A stretch of 42,372 bases of DNA from positions 1-42,372 of the forward strand of contig JAFTYM010000017.1 of NCBI GenBank assembly GCA_017461585.1. The letters run 5' to 3'. Both the position numbers and the translations under genes were made by a program. The stretch comes from Oscillospiraceae bacterium. Lineage in GTDB: Bacteria > Bacillota > Clostridia > Oscillospirales > Oscillospiraceae. A model generated the notes under the pieces. That model ran no database searches. It was not told the DNA's origin and saw nothing but the letters and a program-made list of their open reading frames with translations. How positions within the stretch are numbered: position 1 is the first letter of the stretch; each line of letters starts with the position of its first letter. This document shows positions 15,985 through 22,798 of this stretch, in pieces.

Positions 15985-17052
15985 TTAATCTTCGATTCTC
16001 TGGATCTCAACTTCGCCTGTCAGAGCTTCATAAGCGCCTGTTGCAAGGGATTCCATCTCGTTCTCACCGGGATATACGGTGATGGGAGCGATAAAGGAAA
16101 GTCTCTCCTTCAGGATGCCAGTGAGCCACTCGGAGTATGCAATACCGCCGGTCAGGAGGATCTGATCGACCTTACCGTTAACAGCAACTGTGACGCCTGC
16201 AGCAAACTTAGCTGTCTGATACATCATAGCCTCAAGAACTTCCTTGACCTTGGGATCTGTCTCAGCCATCTTTGTGCACTTCTGAACGTCCTGCTCACCT
16301 ATGTAAGCCATAAGTCCGCCCTTGCCCTGGATCATCTTGTAAACTTCCTGCTTTGTGTACTTCTCGGAGTAGATGATGTCTGCAAGGTACTTAGCCATGA
16401 GAACGCCGCTGCGGTTTGTGGAGAAGGGGCCGTCGCCTTCGATACCGTTTGTGCCGTCGATCATCTTGCCGTTTGCGTGCATAGCGATGGATGTGCCGCC
16501 GCCAAGGTGGATTGTCAGAATGTTGATGTTGTTGTAGTCAAAGCCATACTCACGGCAGTAGCGCTTTGCTGTAGCCTTGTGGCTGAGAGCGTGGAACTTG
16601 GACTGACGCTCCATGAGGGGGTGACCGCCGTAGCGAGCCAGGGGGAAGTACTCGTCTGTGATGGGGGGATCTACGATGAATGCCTTGCAGCCGATGGAGT
16701 TTGCCATATCGTAAGCCATTGCAGAGCCAACATCACAGGGGTGGTTGCCGAACAGGCCGCTTGCCTGCTCACGGAGCATTACCTCGTTTACTTCATAAAC
16801 ACCGCCGGGGATGGGACGAGTGTGTCCGCCGCGGGCTGTGATAGCATCCAGCTCGCTCATAGCAACACCGTTTTCCTTACAGAACTCTGTTACCTTGCCC
16901 GTACGGTAGTCCTTCTGCTCGAAAATGGAGTTGAACTGTGAGAGCTCCTCTACGGGATGCTCAAGATTTGTCTTGCATACGCAGTTCTTATCCTCATAGT
17001 AAGCAACCTTTGTGGATGTGGAACCTACGTTGATAACCAGTATCTTTTTCAC
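15985..17052 (-). CDS. buk: Butyrate kinase
   Basis: 355 residues from GTG 17052, which has GGAAGGAG seven bases upstream and gives the usual length; an in-frame ATG at 17112 has no support. ASKHA-fold signatures: ILVINVGSTSTKVA (phosphate 1), ARGGHTRPIPGGVYEV, IHLGGGTSIAMH (phosphate 2) and ILLTGGIAYS (adenosine). It makes ATP and butyrate from butyryl-phosphate. It is the first gene of buk-ptb-thiolase-SDR, driven by a consensus promoter. Confidence 0.95.
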   Translation of the reverse strand: MKKILVINVGSTSTKVAYYEDKNCVCKTNLEHPVEELSQFNSIFEQKDYRTGKVTEFCKENGVAMSELDAITARGGHTRPIPGGVYEVNEVMLREQASGLFGNHPCDVGSAMAYDMANSIGCKAFIVDPPITDEYFPLARYGGHPLMERQSKFHALSHKATAKRYCREYGFDYNNINILTIHLGGGTSIAMHANGKMIDGTNGIEGDGPFSTNRSGVLMAKYLADIIYSEKYTKQEVYKMIQGKGGLMAYIGEQDVQKCTKMAETDPKVKEVLEAMMYQTAKFAAGVTVAVNGKVDQILLTGGIAYSEWLTGILKERLSFIAPITVYPGENEMESLATGAYEALTGEVEIQRIED

Positions 17053-17074
17053 GTTGTGTCTCCTTCCGTTTAAC

Positions 17075-17106
17075 TGGTCAAAATACGTTTTGTTGCGCTT
17101 TGACCA
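17075..17106 (-). promoter_or_regulatory. Inverted repeat in the buk leader (possible operator)
   Basis: TGGTCAAA (17075-17082) and TTTGACCA (17099-17106) are perfect 8-bp arms 16 bp apart, about 35-65 nt downstream of the predicted transcription start. They could be a repressor site or a leader hairpin. Confidence 0.4.
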
Positions 17107-17145
17107 AATCACATACCTAAAAATTATTATATAATCTAATAAAAA

Positions 17146-17174
17146 ATTATAAATTATTTCTCATCCGCTGTCAA
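17146..17174 (-). promoter_or_regulatory. Consensus promoter of the butyrate operon
   Basis: On the minus strand, TTGACA (17169-17174), exactly 17 bp, TATAAT (17146-17151): a perfect sigma-A consensus, indicating strong basal expression. Confidence 0.85.
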
Positions 17175-17209
17175 TCTGTTCTTTCACTTTAGTATTTTTG
17201 CACAAAAAC

Positions 17210-17250
17210 AGTCGCACAAGTTTGTTACATTCGGTCAAACTTATGCGACT
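17210..17250 (-). terminator. Terminator of the histidine phosphatase gene
   Basis: AGTCGCACAAGTTT (17210-17223) pairs with AAACTTATGCGACT (17237-17250) with one mismatch; on the minus strand TGTTTTTG follows. Confidence 0.75.
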
Positions 17251-17255
17251 GATTA

Positions 17256-17813
17256 CTAAAATTCTTCTGCAGTTACATTCGTACGCACTACACGGTAGTT
17301 ACCATTCTTAAATTCAAGCTCGGTAACAGCTGCATTTTTGAGCTTTGTGATACCTGTTCCTGCGCTGCCTTCGCTGATACAGTAAAGTGCAGCGTTTATC
17401 GTACCGCCGTGAGACACCACGGCAAAATCACCGTCATACAGCGCGGTGTACTTGTCCAGCACCCTCATAAACCTCGCCCCCGCCAGCTCTCTAGGCTCTT
17501 CACCGGGGCACACAGCATCGTAAATATCCTCAACTATAACACCGGACATTTCGCCGTAGTCGCACTCTGTCAGGTCATCTTCTACATAAATCCTGTCAAT
17601 TCCTATGTACCCGGCGATTATCTCACCGGTGACCTTTGCACGCTGCAGAGGACTTACCACCATATACGCAGGGGCTATCTTGCCTTTGATATTTCTTCCT
17701 GTTTCATGAGCCTGAGCAATTCCGTTTTCATTCAAGGGAATATCCTCTCTGCCCTGTATTCTGTGTATGGCATTCCAGTCCGTCTCACCGTGGCGGAATA
17801 CATAAATCTTCAA
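17256..17813 (-). CDS. Histidine phosphatase family protein (phosphoglycerate mutase-like)
   Basis: 185 residues from TTG 17813, which has AAGGAG seven bases upstream; the open frame continues to 17993 but covers the end of spoVT's neighbourhood and carries no family sequence there. The catalytic FRHGETDWN lies at the N-terminus, then GREDIPLNENG, VSPLQRAKVTGEII (second arginine), ECDYGEMSG, and the second histidine in VVSHGGTINAAL. It is a small-molecule phosphatase of the PhoE/CobC/GpmB group; the substrate is not recognisable. It may be co-transcribed with spoVT, 67 bp upstream. Confidence 0.9.
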   Translation of the reverse strand: MKIYVFRHGETDWNAIHRIQGREDIPLNENGIAQAHETGRNIKGKIAPAYMVVSPLQRAKVTGEIIAGYIGIDRIYVEDDLTECDYGEMSGVIVEDIYDAVCPGEEPRELAGARFMRVLDKYTALYDGDFAVVSHGGTINAALYCISEGSAGTGITKLKNAAVTELEFKNGNYRVVRTNVTAEEF

Positions 17814-17880
17814 AAACCCATCTCCTTTTTTGAGGAATATGGGTAATATACCACTTTCCGCCGTCATGTGCAATCGAAAA

Positions 17881-18417
17881 TCAGTTCTCCATCTGTCTGC
17901 CCAAAAATCCTGCAACAGTCTGAGCAAGCTTATACTCCGTCTCGCCCATGATCTTTCCATCATCAGAAAACATAACGATACATCCCATGACATCTCCCTC
18001 GGAAACTATGGGCGCAGCTGTACCCGCCATGTGTTTGCCGTCCTCGGTAAGCGGCACCGCCTTCTCTCCTGCCTTGTACTGATAAACGCTGCGCTCTTCC
18101 ATGATGTTTTCAAGTTCTCGGCTCACATGCTTTTCCAGCAGCTCTCTTTTGGGCGCACCGAAAACAGCAATAAACTCGTCTCTGTCTGCAACCGCAACAC
18201 CGCAGCCTGCTGTCTTGTAAAGGGATTCCGCTATGCTCACCGCAAATTCAGACAGCTCTCCCACGGGGGAATACTTTTTAAAAATAACCTCGCCGTCCTT
18301 TTCGGTAAAAATTTCCAGCGGATCTCCCTCACGAATGCGCAAAGTCCTGCGGATCTCCTTTGGAATTACCACCCTTCCAAGGTCGTCGATTTTTCTCACT
18401 ATCCCTGTCGCCTTCAT
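17881..18417 (-). CDS. spoVT: Stage V sporulation protein T
   Basis: 178 residues, normal length. Residues 1-50 are an AbrB/MazE-type swapped-hairpin DNA-binding domain (MKATGIVRKIDDLGRVVIPK, EGDPLEIF); about 55-178 form a GAF-like domain. SpoVT is a forespore regulator of sigma-G-dependent genes in endospore formers. AAGGAG lies before the ATG. Its presence is the strongest sign that the host forms spores. The promoter in 18418-18540 was not resolved. Confidence 0.92.
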   Translation of the reverse strand: MKATGIVRKIDDLGRVVIPKEIRRTLRIREGDPLEIFTEKDGEVIFKKYSPVGELSEFAVSIAESLYKTAGCGVAVADRDEFIAVFGAPKRELLEKHVSRELENIMEERSVYQYKAGEKAVPLTEDGKHMAGTAAPIVSEGDVMGCIVMFSDDGKIMGETEYKLAQTVAGFLGRQMEN

Positions 18418-18589
18418 ATATAAATCTCCTTATCGTTCTTTTTACGATGCTATTATCTGTAAAAGAGGGTGATTTATACTCTCAAATTCACCACGAATTC
18501 GCAAAGGTTATAACAACAAATCTTTATCATAAAAAAGAAATAAAACTTTTCAGAAGCGTTATGACGTGCGCTATTGAATTATGCGTCAG

Positions 18590-18617
18590 TTGATTTATTT
18601 TTGTTTTGTAGTAATAT
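18590..18617 (+). promoter_or_regulatory. Promoter candidate for the URO-D-fold gene
   Basis: TTGATT (18590-18595), 16 bp, TAATAT (18612-18617), followed by AGGAGG near 18657 and ATG 18671. Confidence 0.4.
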
Positions 18618-18670
18618 GTAGCCATCACCGTATAAATTAAAAAATTTATATAAATCAGGAGGTTATATGT

Positions 18671-19759
18671 ATGGCAATTCCCGCATTTGATCCCAAAGAG
18701 TTAGAAATGGTAGGCAGAATGCCTCCCATGTTTGGTCCTCCCATCCCCATCTATTCAAACCCTGTTTCCAACAAAGAGGCCGTTACAGCTCTTTATGAGA
18801 GACGTCCTTACTGGCAGATGCACGGTATGGAAACAAGCCTTTCCATGTTCTCTCCCATGGTAAACCCCGACAACATTGCCCGCGGCTTCATTTTTGAAGG
18901 TCGTCAGCTCGATCCTTCCCAGTACGGCGGTAAGGATATGTTCGGCATCGAGTGGGAGTATGTTCCCCAGGTAGGCGGCTCCATGGTTCGCCCCGGCGAC
19001 CCCTTCATGGAAGACATGTACGACTGGGAAGAGAAGGTCGTATGGCCTAATCCCGACGAGTGGGATTGGGAAGCAGCTGCCGAAGCCAACAACGGCAAGT
19101 ACCTCGCTCCCGACAGATTCAACGTTGCATGGTTCCTCAACGGCTGGTATGAGCGTCTGATCTCCTTCATGGACTTCGAAAACGCTATTATGGCTATTTT
19201 TGACGAAGATCAGCAGGAATATGTACACGCTTTCTTTGACAAGCTCACAGATCTGTATATCAAGATCCTCGGCAAGTACATCGAGTACTTCCCCGCAATC
19301 GACGGTTTCTGCATCCATGACGACTGGGGCTCTCAGAAAGAGACATTCTTCTCTCCCGCACTTGCAGAAGAGATGATCGTTCCCTATATGAAGAGAGTTA
19401 CAGACTTCCTTCACAGCAAGGGCAAGTTCTGTGAGATCCACAGCTGCGGTCAGAACTACAAGCAGGTTCCCAACTACATCAAGGCCGGCTGGGATATGTG
19501 GGTACCTCAGGCAATGAACGATACTCAGAAGATCTACGACGATTACGGCGACAAGATCATCATCGCAGTTATCCCCGACAAGCTTCCCGAGAACGCAACA
19601 GAGGAAGAGCAGCGCGCAGCTGCACGTGCTTTTGTTGACAAGTTCATGCAGCCCGGCAAGCCCTGCATCATGAGCTACAACGAGATGTCCATGTGCACAG
19701 ACGCATTCATGGAAGAAACCTACGCTTACTCACGTAAAAAAGCTGCCGATCAGGCATAA
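18671..19759 (+). CDS. Uroporphyrinogen decarboxylase-fold protein, methyltransferase-like
   Basis: 362 residues with AGGAGG upstream. The C-terminal two thirds have the URO-D barrel: FCIHDDWGSQ (213-222), EIHSCGQN with H257 and C259, and a later cysteine in SMCTD. The H-x-C plus distal C pattern is the zinc site of the corrinoid-linked methyltransferase branch (MtaA/MtbA/CmuA and the MtvB-type O-demethylases) and not of the heme enzyme HemE, which has no such site. The N-terminal ~130 residues, rich in Met/Pro/Trp, are poorly recognisable. No corrinoid protein or activase is adjacent, so the methyl donor and acceptor remain unknown. It stands alone, with its own promoter and a terminator. 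Confidence 0.75.
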   Translation: MAIPAFDPKELEMVGRMPPMFGPPIPIYSNPVSNKEAVTALYERRPYWQMHGMETSLSMFSPMVNPDNIARGFIFEGRQLDPSQYGGKDMFGIEWEYVPQVGGSMVRPGDPFMEDMYDWEEKVVWPNPDEWDWEAAAEANNGKYLAPDRFNVAWFLNGWYERLISFMDFENAIMAIFDEDQQEYVHAFFDKLTDLYIKILGKYIEYFPAIDGFCIHDDWGSQKETFFSPALAEEMIVPYMKRVTDFLHSKGKFCEIHSCGQNYKQVPNYIKAGWDMWVPQAMNDTQKIYDDYGDKIIIAVIPDKLPENATEEEQRAAARAFVDKFMQPGKPCIMSYNEMSMCTDAFMEETYAYSRKKAADQA

Positions 19760-19776
19760 GTATCACGGATTAACTT

Positions 19777-19806
19777 AAAGAGGAAGAGCTACTGCTCTTC
19801 CTCTTT
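19777..19806. terminator. Bidirectional terminator
   Basis: AAAGAGGAAGAGC (19777-19789), loop TACT, GCTCTTCCTCTTT (19794-19806). It contains the stop codon and last codons of the convergent small gene. Confidence 0.85.
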
Positions 19807-20025
19807 TTCGTCTGTCTTTCGCACAAGGGCATTTTCCAGAACCCGCCTGTAAAAGCCCTTATAGCGGCATCTGAGCTTTTCGACTTTTCTGTCGAAGTCT
19901 CCTTCGGTGATAAGACCGTCTCTTTTTTGGGTTTTCAGTTTTTTGACTTCCTTGTTTATTCTGCCAATTTCCTTGTCAACTGCGCCCATAGCGGCATTTG
20001 CGGTGGGGTTGGAATAGTAACTCAT
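19789..20025 (-). CDS. Small charged protein with SHOCT-like segment
   Basis: 78 residues from ATG 20025 (GGAGG eight bases upstream); a longer frame to 20145 crosses the leader and is not credible. The N-terminus MSYYSNPTANAAMG is polar, the middle DKEIGRINKEVKKLKTQKRDG is a short amphipathic helix, and GLITEGDFDRKVEKLRCRYKG resembles the SHOCT/short C-terminal motif that often mediates oligomerisation. The last residues are acidic. Function unknown. It has a consensus promoter and an unusually long leader. Confidence 0.65.
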   Translation of the reverse strand: MSYYSNPTANAAMGAVDKEIGRINKEVKKLKTQKRDGLITEGDFDRKVEKLRCRYKGFYRRVLENALVRKTDEKEEEQ

Positions 20026-20172
20026 ACTGGTTTCCTCCAAAAATATTGAAATTCCCCAATACAAAAAGGCAATAAAAAACGCCTGCCTTTTGCAAATGGG
20101 TATACTTCGCCTATACGCAAAGTACAAATCATTTACAAAAAACAAGCTAACCGCTTATCTCTTAAATTTTAG
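20026..20172 (-). promoter_or_regulatory. Long structured 5' leader of the small charged gene
   Basis: About 147 nt separate the predicted transcription start from ATG 20025. The leader can form a hairpin TACTTTGCG...CGAAGTA and then a stem GCAAAAGGCA...TGCCTTTTTGT followed by T-rich sequence, which resembles an attenuator terminator. No known riboswitch class was recognised. Confidence 0.4.
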
Positions 20173-20178
20173 AGTTTG

Positions 20179-20207
20179 AATATATCACATAATGTTGCAA
20201 ATGTCAA
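20179..20207 (-). promoter_or_regulatory. Promoter of the small charged gene
   Basis: On the minus strand, TTGACA (20202-20207), 17 bp, TATATT (20179-20184). Confidence 0.7.
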
Positions 20208-20224
20208 CATTTATTTCCAAAAAC

Positions 20225-20252
20225 AAGGCTGTGCCAAAATTAGCACAGCCTT
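20225..20252 (-). terminator. Terminator of the oligopeptide transport operon
   Basis: AAGGCTGTGC (20225-20234), 8-nt loop, GCACAGCCTT (20243-20252), six bases after the last stop codon of the operon; a T-run follows on the minus strand. Confidence 0.8.
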
Positions 20253-20258
20253 TGATTT

Positions 20259-20516
20259 TTATTTGAACCAGACAAATACGCAAAACAGGATAAATATCAG
20301 CGCGCCCAGCAGAAAAACTCCTGCAACGAGAAGTCCTGCTTTCATGGCACCTGTAACAATAGCTCTTGCTTCGCTTTTTGTCAGGTCACTCATATCTGAC
20401 TCTGACGCACGCTTACCGCGTCTGTCATCTCCGGAATACCAGGGCATTCCGTCAACATTCATGTTTGCAATAACGCGACCGTCGTCGTCATCGTAGACCT
20501 TTTTCTTCCTTGCCAT
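20259..20516 (-). CDS. Small single-pass membrane protein, end of opp operon
   Basis: 85 residues. Basic start (MARKKK), acidic run DDDD, hydrophilic middle, and one strong C-terminal membrane helix (about 57-83, AGLLVAGVFLLGALIFILFCVFVWF). Its ATG follows the stop codon of the upstream ATPase gene without any gap, and AGGA lies seven bases upstream, so it is translated from the same message. No family is recognised. Its role, perhaps accessory to the peptide transporter, is unknown. Confidence 0.7.
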   Translation of the reverse strand: MARKKKVYDDDDGRVIANMNVDGMPWYSGDDRRGKRASESDMSDLTKSEARAIVTGAMKAGLLVAGVFLLGALIFILFCVFVWFK

Positions 20517-21593
20517 TTACTTATCCTGGGGAATAGCCGCCTCAAGCTCTGCCTGACGTTCGGGAGAGTTGTAGAGGTGGCATGCACAGAAGTGGTCTTC
20601 CTCCAGCTCCACAAAGTCGGGGTTGAAGTACTTACATACTTCCATGCACTTGGAGCATCTTGTGTGGAACTTACAGCCGGAGGGGGGATTTGCAGGAGAA
20701 GGAATGCTGCCTTCAAGAACAACACGGTCCATCTTATAGTCCGGATCGGGAACGGGGATAGCGGAGATAAGAGCCTGTGTGTAAGGATGCATGGGCTTTG
20801 CAAATACCTTCTCTGTAGGTGCATACTCAACCATGCTGCCCAGATACATAACGCCGACAGTATCGGAGATATGTTCAACAACGGACAGGTCATGGGAGAT
20901 GAACAGATATGTGATGCCGAATTCCTTCTGCAGATCTCTCAGAAGGTTGATGATCTGAGCCTGGATGGAAACGTCCAGAGCGGAAACGGGCTCATCACAG
21001 AGGATAAAGTCGGGGTTAAGAGCAAGCGCACGGGCAATGCAGATACGCTGACGCTGACCGCCGGAGAACTCATGAGGATAACGATCCTTATGGTACTCCT
21101 GAAGACCGCAGGCCTTCATGATGCGGGAAATATATTCGTCATGCTCTTCCTTGGGAACGATACCGTGCTCACGGACACCCTCGCCGATGATCTCAGCAAT
21201 AGGAAGTCTGGGAGAAAGGCTGGAGTAGGGATCCTGAAAGATTATCTGGATGTCAGGGCGTGTCTTTCTCAGCTCCTGCTTGGAAAGGCTGAATATTTCG
21301 GTACCGTTGAAGTATACCTCACCGTCAGTCTTGTCCTGCAGGCGGAGGATTGTCTTACCTACGGTGGACTTACCGCAGCCGGACTCACCAACAAGACCCA
21401 TTGTTGTACCGCGCTTGATTTTAAAGGAAATACCGTCAACAGCCTTAACATTGCCGATAGTCTTCTTAAAGAAGCTGGACTTAATGGGGAAATACTTTTT
21501 AAGGTTCTTTACAACCAGTAGGTACTGGGGATCGTTCTCTGCGCCGTCAAAGCTGTTGAGAGAAGTATTCATATTCTTTAATTCTTCAGACAT
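20517..21593 (-). CDS. Oligopeptide ABC transporter, ATP-binding protein (OppF type)
   Basis: 358 residues from ATG 21593 (GGAGGAG seven bases upstream, one base after the preceding stop). Walker A GESGCGKST, Q-loop IIFQDPYSSLSPR, signature FSGGQRQR, Walker B FILCDEPVSALDVS and switch histidine in FISHDLSVVEH. The C-terminal oligopeptide/dipeptide extension has the cysteine-rich CKFHTRCSKCMEVC, which in some family members binds an Fe-S cluster. It forms a heterodimer with the OppD-type ATPase encoded just upstream. Confidence 0.92.
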   Translation of the reverse strand: MSEELKNMNTSLNSFDGAENDPQYLLVVKNLKKYFPIKSSFFKKTIGNVKAVDGISFKIKRGTTMGLVGESGCGKSTVGKTILRLQDKTDGEVYFNGTEIFSLSKQELRKTRPDIQIIFQDPYSSLSPRLPIAEIIGEGVREHGIVPKEEHDEYISRIMKACGLQEYHKDRYPHEFSGGQRQRICIARALALNPDFILCDEPVSALDVSIQAQIINLLRDLQKEFGITYLFISHDLSVVEHISDTVGVMYLGSMVEYAPTEKVFAKPMHPYTQALISAIPVPDPDYKMDRVVLEGSIPSPANPPSGCKFHTRCSKCMEVCKYFNPDFVELEEDHFCACHLYNSPERQAELEAAIPQDK

Positions 21594-21594
21594 A

Positions 21595-22785
21595 TTAAAG
21601 CTCCTCCACATTCGCAGATTTGGGATAACCCAGTATTTCGCCCTGCTCAAAGAATCTGTAGCAGGAAACAACATGTGTATCGCTGATCTTTATCTCAGGG
21701 GGATACTGACCGGAGCAGTGCTCGCACTGCATCTCGCAGCGGTCCTTGAAATAACAGTAGTTAGGCATGTCAACAGGGTTGGGAACGCTTCCCGGGATGT
21801 TGTAAAGCTCTTCTACCTTCTTTCCGACAACGGGCTTGGACTTCATAAGACCTATTGTGTAGGGGTGGCAGGGATTGTGGAAAATATCGTCTGCTGTGCC
21901 CTTTTCGATAACACGGCCTGCATACATAACGACAACGTAGTCAGCCATGTTTGCAACAACTCCAAGGTCGTGTGTGATGAGCATGATGGAAGAGTTGATC
22001 TTATCCTTCAGCTCGCGGAGAAGGTCAAGGATCTGAGCCTGAATCGTAACGTCCAGAGCAGTCGTGGGCTCATCGGCAATGATAAGCTCAGGTGTACAAG
22101 CAAGAGCGATAGCGATCATAACACGCTGACGCATACCGCCGGAGAGCTCATGGGGGTACATATTATATACGCCCTCCTTGTTGGCGATACCAACAAGCTC
22201 AAGCATCTCAAGTGTACGTGCCTTGATCTGTTCCTCTGTCATTTCAGGGTGGTGGAGCTCAAGCACCTCATTTACCTGTCTGCCGATACGGAAAACAGGG
22301 TTAAGGGATGTCATAGGCTCCTGGAAGATCATGGAGATGCGGTTACCGCGGATCTCCTGCATCTTTGCAGTAGGTGTCTTTACGATATTCAGCGCATTGC
22401 CGTCACCTGTGTTGAAGCGGATCTCACCACCGACAGTCTGACCTGTGGGACGCTGAAGAAGCTGCATAAGAGAAAGGCTTGTAACTGACTTTCCGCAGCC
22501 GGACTCACCAACAACACCGACAGTAGAGCACTTGGGAACATCAAAGGTTACACCGTCTACCGCCTTAACTGTACCGATATCGGTGAAAAAGTAGGTACAT
22601 ACATTGTCAAACTCAACAACATTGTCAGGATTCTTCATCTTTGTTGTGTACAGAGCGGGATCCTTACCTGCATCGTTGCGGTCCTTTTCAAGCTTTTTTG
22701 TAAGCTTTCTGTTAAATTTGGATATCTGGCGGGAAGCTTTTGCGGAGATATAGCTGCCGCCTTTTTTCTTTTCGTTATTTGCCAT
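21595..22785 (-). CDS. Oligopeptide ABC transporter, ATP-binding protein (OppD type)
   Basis: 396 residues from ATG 22785 with AAGGAGG. Walker A GESGCGKSV, IFQEPMTSLNPVF, signature LSGGMRQRVMIAIAL, Walker B LIIADEPTTALDVT and switch histidine in ITHDLGVVA. The C-terminal domain has the CYFKDRCEMQCEHC cysteine cluster. An extra basic N-terminal segment of about 55 residues (KKKGGSYISAKASRQISKFN onwards) precedes the ATPase domain and is absent from typical OppD proteins. Confidence 0.92.
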   Translation of the reverse strand: MANNEKKKGGSYISAKASRQISKFNRKLTKKLEKDRNDAGKDPALYTTKMKNPDNVVEFDNVCTYFFTDIGTVKAVDGVTFDVPKCSTVGVVGESGCGKSVTSLSLMQLLQRPTGQTVGGEIRFNTGDGNALNIVKTPTAKMQEIRGNRISMIFQEPMTSLNPVFRIGRQVNEVLELHHPEMTEEQIKARTLEMLELVGIANKEGVYNMYPHELSGGMRQRVMIAIALACTPELIIADEPTTALDVTIQAQILDLLRELKDKINSSIMLITHDLGVVANMADYVVVMYAGRVIEKGTADDIFHNPCHPYTIGLMKSKPVVGKKVEELYNIPGSVPNPVDMPNYCYFKDRCEMQCEHCSGQYPPEIKISDTHVVSCYRFFEQGEILGYPKSANVEEL

Positions 22786-22798
22786 ACTTCCCACCTCC

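Noticed and set aside
18671-19759. Heme-biosynthesis uroporphyrinogen decarboxylase (HemE)
   Set aside because: The H-x-C zinc motif and the divergent N-terminus point to the methyltransferase branch, and no other heme genes are present.
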